A program made the translations under genes and the position numbers. Of a stretch of DNA of 24,141 bases, positions 13,099-19,260 are shown piece after piece. The first letter of the stretch is position 1, and each line of letters begins with the position of its first letter. The DNA is from a virus, in the IMG/VR virus record IMGVR_UViG_3300013123_000783, positions 1-24,141 of that record, one strand, 5' to 3'. A model generated the notes under the pieces. The model did no database searches. It saw nothing but the letters and a program-made list of their open reading frames with translations, and was not told the DNA's origin.

Positions 13099-13623
13099 AA
13101 AAAAAATGAGGTTATGAACCTCACTGTGACTGAAGGTCTGACAGTCTCAATCATTCCAAGTTCAGATCATGAATATCTAATCCCTTCAACAGACGTAGCC
13201 ATTGGCTATGGTATTAGCAGAACAACTCTTCGTAGACACCTTCAGGAACATGGAGATGAGCTTAATGAAGGAAAGCATTTTATCAAGGGTGTTCATATTT
13301 TGAACACCCTTGTCAAAGGCGTGCAACCTAATACTACCTTTTGGACGAAGCGTGGCATTGTCCGTCTTGGGTTTTTTATCAAGAGCGAGCGGGCGCGACG
13401 GTTCAGGGACTGGGCGGAGGATTTGGTGATAGCGACGGTAACCGGCAGGACCTCCCCCTCGATCCCCCTCCAGAGGGGGACAAGCCTGCACCAGGTGCAT
13501 GGCGGATTTAACCGGCTTACGCCGGCGCGGCTGGTTGATCTGCTTGCCGACGTATGCCTGGTTGATGACCCGGATCTGCGCCAAAGGCTGGTGAACAAGT
13601 TAACGGGGAGGGCTGCCCTGTGA
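13087..13623 (+). CDS. Phage antirepressor-like protein
   Basis: 178 residues. The N-terminal half (YLIPSTDVAIGYGISRTTLR, EGKHFIKGVHILNTL) followed by TKRGIVRLGFFIKSERARRF and RDWAEDLVIA matches the N-terminal domain of BRO/ORF6N-type phage antirepressors, whose hallmark is a hydrophobic 'G-L' strand then A-x-x-FRDW. Such proteins interfere with repressors or bind DNA. A palindromic element is translated in frame after residue about 121 (TSPSIPLQRGTS). The C-terminal part (LVDLLADVCLVDDPDLRQRL) is helical. A 12-bp-arm hairpin (13284-13312) lies inside the coding region. Its own promoter and a long structured leader set it apart from the rest of the early operon. Confidence 0.7.
   Translation: MLTQKKNEVMNLTVTEGLTVSIIPSSDHEYLIPSTDVAIGYGISRTTLRRHLQEHGDELNEGKHFIKGVHILNTLVKGVQPNTTFWTKRGIVRLGFFIKSERARRFRDWAEDLVIATVTGRTSPSIPLQRGTSLHQVHGGFNRLTPARLVDLLADVCLVDDPDLRQRLVNKLTGRAAL
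13284..13312. repeat. Perfect 12-bp-arm inverted repeat inside the antirepressor gene
   Basis: CAAGGGTGTTCA (13284-13295), 5-nt loop TATTT, TGAACACCCTTG (13301-13312). It encodes KGVHILNTLVKG. It would form a stable mRNA hairpin or a protein-binding palindrome about 200 bp into the coding sequence. Confidence 0.85.
13451..13480 (+). repeat. Palindromic element copy 6 (in frame in antirepressor CDS)
   Basis: CCTCCCCCTCGAT, then CCCCCT, loop CCAG, AGGGGGA. Translated as TSPSIPLQRGTS between the conserved FRDW domain and the C-terminal helices, so it acts as an inserted linker. Confidence 0.85.
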
Positions 13624-13808
13624 AGCCCGCAGTATGGATAGCCGACTACAGCCAGTGGAGCCATAAAGACCTGGTGGAGTTGATGAAAACTTATGATCAG
13701 CTGGTGGAGGCGTGGAGCTACTATTTCAATTCTAAGGTCACCCCCCTTAATCCCCCCTCAAGGGGGGACATGCTGCCGATGATGTGGTGGAAGTTTTCGG
13801 CGAACTAA
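13620..13808 (+). CDS. Small hypothetical protein, GTG start
   Basis: 62 residues starting with GTG at 13620, overlapping the previous stop codon (GTGA). The first 40 residues (WSHKDLVELMKTYDQLVEAW) form a plausible helix. The second part, KVTPLNPPSRGDMLPM, is translated from palindromic element copy 7. No family recognised. It is the last rightward gene before the convergent terminator. Confidence 0.5.
   Translation: MKPAVWIADYSQWSHKDLVELMKTYDQLVEAWSYYFNSKVTPLNPPSRGDMLPMMWWKFSAN
13741..13768 (+). repeat. Palindromic element copy 7 (in frame in a CDS)
   Basis: CCCCCCTTAAT, then CCCCCCT, AAGGGGGGA. One base longer in each arm than the typical copy. Translated as TPLNPPSRG. Confidence 0.8.
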
Positions 13809-13820
13809 GCCCGAAAAGAT

Positions 13821-13843
13821 AACAACAGAGATCACAGAGAAAC
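13821..13843 (+). repeat. ACCACAGAG-type repeat copy 6 (diverged)
   Basis: AACAACAGAGATCACAGAGA followed by AAC. Located between the last rightward stop codon and the terminator hairpin. Confidence 0.6.
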
Positions 13844-13869
13844 CCCGCAGAAATACGGGGTTTTTTTTT
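13841..13869 (+). terminator. Intrinsic terminator closing the early region
   Basis: AACCCCG (13841-13847), 8-nt loop, CGGGGTT (13856-13862) and a run of nine T (13861-13869). It separates the rightward early genes from the convergent leftward tail-fibre gene, whose stop codon touches the T run. Confidence 0.85.
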
Positions 13870-15361
13870 AAAGCAAATGTATTCCCGCATCCAGGTCAAC
13901 CCATCCGTCTGCATGGAAACGCTTAACGGGTAGCAGCGATGGAAGCGTTATTTCAAAGGAAGTGGTTTCGGTTAGGATGAAATTTTGGGTAAATGACTTT
14001 CTGCCCGGGGCCGAAGCGGTTATGGTATGATACCGGCCTCCGGCTAACGAATCTGACCATTGTGTATAAGTACCAATACCATTAGAAGAAGTATCTTCCT
14101 TTTCTATTAAAAAGCAATCATCGCCGAATATATCTTTGACATACCCGGCAGAGTTGGTTAACCAGTTCCAACTTTCATAGCCCTGAGACTGACCTATCCT
14201 GACGCTTGCATTTTCAATCGGAGCGCCATTTTCATCAATGACCCGAATTGTCACATCTTTACCGAATAGTGTTCTCGAATCGGCATCTTTACTCCACTTC
14301 GCATTGGTGTAATCAGTGAAAATATTGTCACCAATAAATATTGCTGTCGAACCATTAATAATTGAATAAAAGCACCGATAAATGGAGCTCGATGCTTCTT
14401 TGCGGAAAGTGCAATTTTTAAATTTAGCAACCGCACTATATGCGAGTTGATAAAAGGAATATTTGTTGCCAGATGAGTCATAATTAGACTCAAATATGCA
14501 GCCATCAAATGTAATTTGTGACTGATTGATTTTATTCAATGAATTCAAAGGATTGTATTGCAATGCCCCATTTACGGAAACTACAGGATTGGCAATTAAA
14601 GGCATATTGCTATTCATTTTTGAAAACAGGCTATTTTTGAACTGCATTAATTCTCCTGTTGTGAAATTTATATGTGAATTACTATTGCGAAAAACACAAT
14701 CTTCAATCGTGAATCCGATCACAATAGGACTTCCGCCCATTGTAATTCCTGCGCCATAAGTAGTTGGTGCAACAGCCTGTTCAATAGTTACATTCTTTAG
14801 TGTTCCAATGCCAATAGAATAACAACGATAAGCCAATCCAACATATCCTGAAGCTGTCCACGTATCCCGTATTTTAACGTACTCCCATTGTATGTAATTG
14901 ACATTGGCTTTAGGCGTATGAAGTATTGCGCCATAGTTTTTTATGATCACCTCATGACCTGCCGATCCGATGGCAATAAACCTTCCATAAACCTGAATTG
15001 ATGGCGAAGGCGTTGTAGCGCTTCCTCCCAAATCTATCGTTATATCATTCCTTATAACCAAGAATTCACCTCCTGAAATGATTGTAAGTGCATAGTAATT
15101 AGAAGCAAAAGTTGCTTGGCGCCACTGTAGCATGTCGCCAGTGTTTTCCATGCGGATAACACAGCCTGCACCTATCGATAAATTTCTTGCATAAGTTACT
15201 CCTACACCTTGCTTGATCTGGTAGATGTATGGATTATCGCCAATCTTCTCCATTATTGAAGCATTGTTAATGGCTGTACATACCTGATCAATGGAATTAC
15301 CACCAACATCAGTACTTGTGATATTGATGGCTGTATTTGTATATGTTACAATAAGTGCCAT
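13868..15361 (-). CDS. Beta-helix tail fibre/appendage protein
   Basis: 497 residues. The N-terminal region (MALIVTYTNTAINITS, then SIDQVCTAINNASIMEKIG) is followed by repeated short beta-strand turns (LTIISGGEFLVIRNDITIDL, IQVYGRFIAIGSAGHEVIIK, GFTIEDCVFRNSNSHINFTT, SQITFDGCIFESN), the pattern of a right-handed parallel beta-helix. From about residue 370 an Ig/carboxypeptidase-regulatory-like domain appears (VTIRVIDENGAPIENASVRI, SAGYVKDIFGDDC, HTITASAPGRKSFT). The end is GWVDLDAGIHLL. It is the last gene of the leftward structural cluster; an adhesin or distal tail fibre is most likely. It is more AT-rich than the neighbouring head genes. Confidence 0.7.
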   Translation of the reverse strand: MALIVTYTNTAINITSTDVGGNSIDQVCTAINNASIMEKIGDNPYIYQIKQGVGVTYARNLSIGAGCVIRMENTGDMLQWRQATFASNYYALTIISGGEFLVIRNDITIDLGGSATTPSPSIQVYGRFIAIGSAGHEVIIKNYGAILHTPKANVNYIQWEYVKIRDTWTASGYVGLAYRCYSIGIGTLKNVTIEQAVAPTTYGAGITMGGSPIVIGFTIEDCVFRNSNSHINFTTGELMQFKNSLFSKMNSNMPLIANPVVSVNGALQYNPLNSLNKINQSQITFDGCIFESNYDSSGNKYSFYQLAYSAVAKFKNCTFRKEASSSIYRCFYSIINGSTAIFIGDNIFTDYTNAKWSKDADSRTLFGKDVTIRVIDENGAPIENASVRIGQSQGYESWNWLTNSAGYVKDIFGDDCFLIEKEDTSSNGIGTYTQWSDSLAGGRYHTITASAPGRKSFTQNFILTETTSFEITLPSLLPVKRFHADGWVDLDAGIHLL

Positions 15362-15376
15362 TACTTATTTTTTTAT

Positions 15377-15733
15377 TTAAATTTGAATCCAAATATCATT
15401 TTCCCGTGCATCGCCTGGCTCGATTTCCTGAACAAAAACAGCGACTCCGCGCTGTGGAGTTGCTGCCGGATCGGCATGCTGCGATTGACTATGTTCATAA
15501 GCCGCAACTATAGCCAATCGTTCCTCGGCCGTCATTATCTTAGCATCGCCAGTCTCATCCATATTGCCCATGCTGAAAGCATCCGCTTCCTTGCCTGTAG
15601 GATCATAAACCTCTTTGGTCATGTCGCCCGATCCGCCGCCGCCTGCATTACCGGGATACATATTGAAGAGGACAGCCTCTTTTTTGCTGAGGGTGACCAC
15701 TTCCTTGCGGGGTATTGTCATCGTTATCTTCAT
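15377..15733 (-). CDS. Hypothetical phage structural-region protein
   Basis: 118 residues. N-terminal beta-like segment (MKITMTIPRKEVVTLSKKEA), then a glycine-rich hinge (YPGNAGGGGSGDMTKEVYDP), an acidic centre (TGKEADAFSMGNMDETGDAK) and an end GDARENDIWIQI. The ATG overlaps the stop of the preceding leftward gene (ATGA). Placed between a BppU-like protein and the tail fibre, it may be a fibre connector or chaperone; no family is recognised. Confidence 0.65.
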   Translation of the reverse strand: MKITMTIPRKEVVTLSKKEAVLFNMYPGNAGGGGSGDMTKEVYDPTGKEADAFSMGNMDETGDAKIMTAEERLAIVAAYEHSQSQHADPAATPQRGVAVFVQEIEPGDARENDIWIQI

Positions 15734-16116
15734 GGCTCAGGCTCTTCGGGGTTGCTTTCGTCGCCTACGGCGGCGGGTTTAATGATTATCACGTCACTCA
15801 GGGCGATGAGGTTCTGCTTCTGATCGGTCAGATCCTCGTTGGCTTCCTCGATGTTCAGTTCGAGGTGTAACTTTTTTCCGGCAAGATCAGCCGTCAGATC
15901 GCTTTGCAGCCATAGTCTGATCTTTTCGGCAGTTACATTTAAAGCCTGGTATTCTGCCTTTTCAGGCTCGGCATATTTTGCCACAGCAGTTCCAGACTGA
16001 TCAATTACATAAATATAGATTGCCTGCAAGCCTGTGGGATCGATGATAACGTCCTCGTCATCCTTCAGGACGATGTCAATGGCGATGTCTTCGCCGGTGT
16101 AACGGATGGTTTCCAT
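15730..16116 (-). CDS. BppU-like baseplate/fibre-associated protein
   Basis: 128 residues. The sequence RYTGEDIAIDIVLKDDEDVI, then DPTGLQAIYIYVIDQSGTAV, KIRLWLQSDLTADLAGKKLH and LELNIEEAN, follows the beta-sandwich pattern of the N-terminal domain of phage baseplate upper proteins, where 'G-D/T-I' and 'D-L-A-G-K-x-x-E' type motifs recur. The C-terminus is acidic (VGDESNPEEPEP). Its stop overlaps the next start by 4 bp. The assignment is by pattern only. Confidence 0.5.
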   Translation of the reverse strand: METIRYTGEDIAIDIVLKDDEDVIIDPTGLQAIYIYVIDQSGTAVAKYAEPEKAEYQALNVTAEKIRLWLQSDLTADLAGKKLHLELNIEEANEDLTDQKQNLIALSDVIIIKPAAVGDESNPEEPEP

Positions 16117-16118
16117 AG

Positions 16119-16157
16119 TTAAATTGTTGAATTAATGAATTGTTGAATTAATGATTT
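16119..16157 (-). repeat. TTCAACAAT-type leader repeat 1
   Basis: Read on the minus strand: TTCATTAATTCAACAATT-type units immediately before the ATG at 16116. Similar arrays precede four other leftward genes. Confidence 0.7.
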
Positions 16158-16172
16158 GCATGGGGCATGGAG

Positions 16173-16712
16173 TTAATTGGGTTGTTCTTTTTGAACATCC
16201 ACATCAGTGAGTGTCGTTTGGGTAATCTGCGGCATGGCGACGCGGTCGCGGATGAGGGTGGCGAAGGTGATCTCATATACCTTGAGGCCATCGGCGCGTT
16301 TTTCACTCGTCAGCGACTGGCGGACGAGCTTGGCGAAATGATTGTCCTCATAACCTGCAACGGCTCCATCCTGAATAATCTCAAGCGCTAGTCCGCTATA
16401 ACCATGCAGGGCTTTATGAATTGAGTTAAGCAGTTGCAGCCTCGAAGCAGCGGCATCCATATCGGGAGATGTTCCGTGGAAGTCTTCATATATATCGAAT
16501 GCCACCCTCACAGCTACCTGGCAATTACCCTGCTGCGCTCCGCGCTGGAGGCTCTGGTATTGAATGGAAGGGAAGTCGATGAATACAGCCGGGAACTGCA
16601 CCGGATAGTTTTCGTCCGGGGCTTCGAGCTGTCCGCCTTCGAGATCGATCCAGCGAAGTGCAGGGATCTCTGTTTGGAGGCGCTTGACGATTGAGCGATA
16701 GATGATGTCCAT
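16173..16712 (-). CDS. Mu gp37-like tail protein (DUF1834-like)
   Basis: 179 residues. The start MDIIYRSIVKRLQTEIPALR, then FPAVFIDFPSIQYQSLQRGA, QQGNCQVAVRVAFDIYEDFH and DGLKVYEITFATLIRDRVAM, fits the fold of Mu gp37-type/tail-terminator proteins: an N-terminal helix, a beta-hairpin giving 'PA-V-I', and a long strand pair. The last residues (DVDVQKEQPN) are charged. It lies upstream of the BppU-like gene and downstream of a hairpin and a rightward small gene. The leader carries TTCAACAAT-type repeats. Confidence 0.55.
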   Translation of the reverse strand: MDIIYRSIVKRLQTEIPALRWIDLEGGQLEAPDENYPVQFPAVFIDFPSIQYQSLQRGAQQGNCQVAVRVAFDIYEDFHGTSPDMDAAASRLQLLNSIHKALHGYSGLALEIIQDGAVAGYEDNHFAKLVRQSLTSEKRADGLKVYEITFATLIRDRVAMPQITQTTLTDVDVQKEQPN

Positions 16713-16748
16713 GATGAATTGTTGAATTGATGAATTGTTAAATTAATG
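16712..16748 (-). repeat. TTCAACAAT-type leader repeat 2
   Basis: Read leftward, TTCATTAATTTAACAATTC, then ATCAATTCAACAATT, ending at the ATG at 16712. Confidence 0.7.
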
Positions 16749-16758
16749 AATCAGAAGG

Positions 16759-16792
16759 AAAACTGCAGGAGGTATTTCGTTCCTGCAGTTTT
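16759..16792 (+). terminator. 12-bp hairpin with T tail
   Basis: AAAACTGCAGGA (16759-16770) pairs with TCCTGCAGTTTT (16781-16792) around a 10-nt loop; the rightward reading ends in six T. It may stop rightward transcription running in from the left. In the leftward direction the tail (TTTTCCTT) is weaker. Confidence 0.6.
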
Positions 16793-16796
16793 TTCA

Positions 16797-16804
16797 TAAT
16801 TTTG
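16797..16804 (+). promoter_or_regulatory. Putative -7 promoter box (TAATTTTG) for the rightward small gene
   Basis: TAATTTTG fits TAnnTTTG, and its last base lies 17 bp before the ATG at 16822. The upstream box is weak (TTTCG at 16775-16779), so this is a partial match. Confidence 0.4.
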
Positions 16805-16821
16805 AGCGTCACCAAAAAATT

Positions 16822-17109
16822 ATGAAGATGAAAAATAAATTTGATAACCTCGATATTATCGAGGATGATGATGTAAAGGCGCTTGATCCGAAAATGATCA
16901 GCCTGCATGATATGCAGAATATAGAGTTTTATACCACGATGGCAGAGCTTGGAAGAAAGCATAATGCCACCATTGTTATCCATCTTTATATCGGCGATCA
17001 TATCGGTAAGTATAAAGCGATTTTTGTCAGACTCCAAGCACCGAAGGATCTAAGTGCTGAGGCGGAACGGATTCAGCGCCGCCTCTTCCACACAACGCTG
17101 CTGTCATAA
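16822..17109 (+). CDS. Rightward small protein inside the leftward structural cluster (moron candidate)
   Basis: 95 residues, transcribed against all neighbours. The composition is that of a real protein: an acidic start (NKFDNLDIIEDDDVKALDPK), a middle helix (EFYTTMAELGRKHNATI), a strand region (VIHLYIGDHIGKYKAIFVRL) and a basic end. No family recognised. It has a hairpin and a TAnnTTTG box immediately upstream, i.e. a self-contained unit. Its 3' end overlaps the leftward gene 17027-17371 by 83 bp. A lysogenic-conversion or immunity gene is the natural hypothesis, unproven. Confidence 0.6.
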   Translation: MKMKNKFDNLDIIEDDDVKALDPKMISLHDMQNIEFYTTMAELGRKHNATIVIHLYIGDHIGKYKAIFVRLQAPKDLSAEAERIQRRLFHTTLLS

Positions 17110-17371
17110 ACTCGCCGCTTCTGCTGTAAGTCCGATGCTTGTGCTGGTTATCAGGGTCGATGGTATGCCTGAATACGGGACCATCGATAAAGGCGGATAC
17201 TGCCATTCCGAGGAATGAATAGAGGAACCTGACCGGATTGCGCGGATCGAAAGGATTTGCTTTGGGGTCAAGTTCGCTGAGCGGGAAATGAACAAACAGG
17301 GTTTGATCATATCCCGTTTTGATCTCATTGTCATGTTCGTCGAACATTTTGACTGTTACTTCCATTTTCAT
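17027..17371 (-). CDS. Hypothetical structural-region protein
   Basis: 114 residues. The start MKMEVTVKMFDEHDNEIKTG, then DQTLFVHFPLSELDPKANPF, DPRNPVRFLYSFLGMAVSAF and HTIDPDNQHKHRTYSRSG, looks coding. The last 27 residues overlap the opposing rightward gene and look like chance reading, so the ancestral stop may have been lost. It lies 16 bp after the gpG-like gene. No family recognised. Confidence 0.6.
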   Translation of the reverse strand: MKMEVTVKMFDEHDNEIKTGYDQTLFVHFPLSELDPKANPFDPRNPVRFLYSFLGMAVSAFIDGPVFRHTIDPDNQHKHRTYSRSGEFMTAALCGRGGAESVPPQHLDPSVLGV

Positions 17372-17387
17372 AATTTAAAGGATTAAG

Positions 17388-17948
17388 TTATCGTAATGCT
17401 TTATTTATTTCAGCCAGTACAAGCCGTTTAATCTGATTGTTAAGGACTGCGCTATTGCCCATGAACTGTCGTTTTGGGAGGTTCATCCGCTTCATGTGTG
17501 CTTTCACCTTGATTTCGCCGCCTTCCACTTTTTCCTTTACGGTCCGTTGTCTTTCCTTCCGGGATTTAATGGAATAGATGCCTGTTCCGTATTTCACCTT
17601 CTGGTAGCGGTTGCGGATATGCTCAGGAACCTGAACCGAACCCCGGAATCCTTCATTATGCGCTTTGGCATAAGGCGCATCCGTACCGATAGTCACGCTG
17701 TTATGTGTCGTTGAAATGACCCGGATACTACGTCGGAGCCTTCCGGTATCCATTAATATTCCGCGACCGGTGTTGCGTTTGGCTCCGGGTTTTCGTTTTT
17801 GCCAGGGTTCAGTGGCATTATCAGCCCATGCCTGCTCGATGAATCGCCGTTTATAAAAAACGACAGCCTGCGCTCCCACCTTTCGGGGCAGCGATTTTAA
17901 GGCTCTTTGAAGGCCGTTTAATTTGTTGTTAAAATCTTTTATTTCCAA
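17388..17948 (-). CDS. Mu gpG-like virion morphogenesis protein
   Basis: 186 residues starting with TTG at 17948; no in-frame ATG lies upstream before the stop. The sequence KVGAQAVVFYKRRFIEQAWA, TEPWQKRKPGAKRNTGRGIL, DTGRLRRSIRVISTTHNSVT and TDAPYAKAHNEGFRGSVQVP matches Mu gpG/phage virion morphogenesis proteins: F-x-x-Q-x-W, W-x-x-RK, L-x-x-TG-L-x-x-SI, Y-A-x-x-HN-G. In Mu, gpG acts in head-tail joining. Residues 110-150 carry an unusual basic insertion. The gene is separated from the F-like gene by about 90 bp holding the small RNA candidate. Confidence 0.8.
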   Translation of the reverse strand: MEIKDFNNKLNGLQRALKSLPRKVGAQAVVFYKRRFIEQAWADNATEPWQKRKPGAKRNTGRGILMDTGRLRRSIRVISTTHNSVTIGTDAPYAKAHNEGFRGSVQVPEHIRNRYQKVKYGTGIYSIKSRKERQRTVKEKVEGGEIKVKAHMKRMNLPKRQFMGNSAVLNNQIKRLVLAEINKALR

Positions 17949-17974
17949 AACATATCTTTTTTAAAAAATGTTCG

Positions 17975-18054
17975 TATATTTGCAGCGGTAGTTTTGATTG
18001 TACTGATCGGATTGCAGATCCTTTTGATGTTAATCAAAGCTACTTTTTCTTTTT
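17975..18054 (+). ncRNA. Candidate small RNA (promoter-hairpin-terminator) opposite the head operon
   Basis: A TATATTTG -7 box (17975-17982) is followed 5 bp later by GTAGTTTTGATT (17988-17999), which pairs over 12 bp (one G-T) with AATCAAAGCTAC (18032-18043). TTTTTCTTTTT (18044-18054) follows, as in an intrinsic terminator. The 32-nt loop contains GGAT/ATCC. The product would be about 65 nt, with its 3' end antisense to the last codons of the F-like gene. The -33 box is poor. An alternative is a simple terminator for rightward read-through. Confidence 0.45.
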
Positions 18055-19260
18055 AAGCCCATCCACTATGCTATAAAAATTAATATTACCATTGTTAAAT
18101 TCCCGTAAAACAATGAATGATGCCTTATTTTTTATTATTGTTTTCAGGTAATGATACATTTTTATCTGGGGCTTACTAACATTATTATTAATTGCATTAT
18201 CAAAATATTCTGATTGGCGTATTAATTCTGTTATCTTATAGATTGCTAAGTTTTTATCATATTTGAATTTATGGGGCTGATTGATAGCTTCATTAATTCC
18301 CTTCGAAGAGAATGTTATTGAAGCCTCAAAAGGATCATTATTTGAGTCCTTCAATGTTTTCGATATACTGACATTTTTTTTAACCAAAGCAGCTTTTGCC
18401 CATTTCCCGATTTGCTTATATTCAAGATTTTGGGCTCTTTTCAGAACATCATCCGGCACTCCTTTGTAATAAGAATGTGCTTGCGGAAAAGCAAGTCCCT
18501 GTTTTGCTAAGTTTACCCGGAACATCGGCGGAACATCGGGAGGATCAATTCTGGATTCCGGCGTTTCGGATCCGGAAGCCAATTGTGAGACATCGCACCT
18601 GCATCCCCAGCCGTTGGGCGGATAATAGGAATCCCAGAACGGGTCGTCCATGTTCCTGGTGACACCATTGAGCTTTGCATGGTCAGGACGGACCCTCGCA
18701 TCTCCTGCCGTTTCGTACCGGAGCAGCGGCATGATCCTTTTATTCTTTTCGAATTCGACCCATCTCCCTGCCATTTGCCCGGAACCTATGGCAGTGTCGT
18801 ATTCTGTTTGCAGCCAGTTAACATTGAATTGCTTATCGATCTTTGCAGTATCTTTCTGAAACTCACTGAATTTTCTTATTTTGCCCTGGTCGTCTTTCAG
18901 CGCAAGGGTCATGCTTTTCAGTTCCTGGTAATTTTTGGCAGCAGAGAAAGCGTAAACATTTCTTTCGAGGTTTGTAAGCATTTCATAATCCGGCGTATCA
19001 TAAGCAATGGAATCAAAACTTTTTCCGAAGCCTTCGGTTACAGCGCTGGTGAGATGTTTTGCAGTGATCTTTACCAGCTCAGGGCTAATGTCGCCGCTTG
19101 TGAGCCTTCCTTCATAAATGTCCTTTGCCATCCTGGCAGCAGCCTTTTCAATCTCTTTTTGTGTTTTTTTGGAGGCATTCAGGAACCATCCGGCGCCCGG
19201 GAAACCGTGACGATGTCCGCCGCAGACTTTGCATATTTCATACTGCGGCCCCTCAATCAG
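18040..19260 (-). CDS. Mu F-like minor head protein fused to a PBECR/barnase-EndoU-like nuclease domain
   Basis: Probably 406 residues from a CTG at 19260 that overlaps the portal stop as CTGA; the first ATG (19131) would give 363. The 43 extra codons read as coding (EICKVCGGHRHGFPGAGWFL, NASKKTQKEIEKAAAR). The Mu F head domain spans about residues 140-230 (QTEYDTAIGSGQMAGRWVEF, LRYETAGDARVRPDHAKLNG, DPFWDSYYPPNGWGCRCDV). From about residue 310 a separate AT-rich domain appears (ITFSSKGINEAINQPHKFKY, KITELIRQSEYFDN, KASFIVLREFNNGNINFYSI). This matches the small nuclease-like domains fused to phage head proteins (PBECR type). F may thus deliver a toxin with the genome. The hairpin downstream is the small-RNA candidate. 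Confidence 0.8.
   Translation of the reverse strand: MIEGPQYEICKVCGGHRHGFPGAGWFLNASKKTQKEIEKAAARMAKDIYEGRLTSGDISPELVKITAKHLTSAVTEGFGKSFDSIAYDTPDYEMLTNLERNVYAFSAAKNYQELKSMTLALKDDQGKIRKFSEFQKDTAKIDKQFNVNWLQTEYDTAIGSGQMAGRWVEFEKNKRIMPLLRYETAGDARVRPDHAKLNGVTRNMDDPFWDSYYPPNGWGCRCDVSQLASGSETPESRIDPPDVPPMFRVNLAKQGLAFPQAHSYYKGVPDDVLKRAQNLEYKQIGKWAKAALVKKNVSISKTLKDSNNDPFEASITFSSKGINEAINQPHKFKYDKNLAIYKITELIRQSEYFDNAINNNVSKPQIKMYHYLKTIIKNKASFIVLREFNNGNINFYSIVDGLKKKK

Noticed and set aside
13868-15361. Diversity-generating retroelement acting on the tail fibre
   Set aside because: No reverse transcriptase and no template/variable repeat pair is seen in the window.
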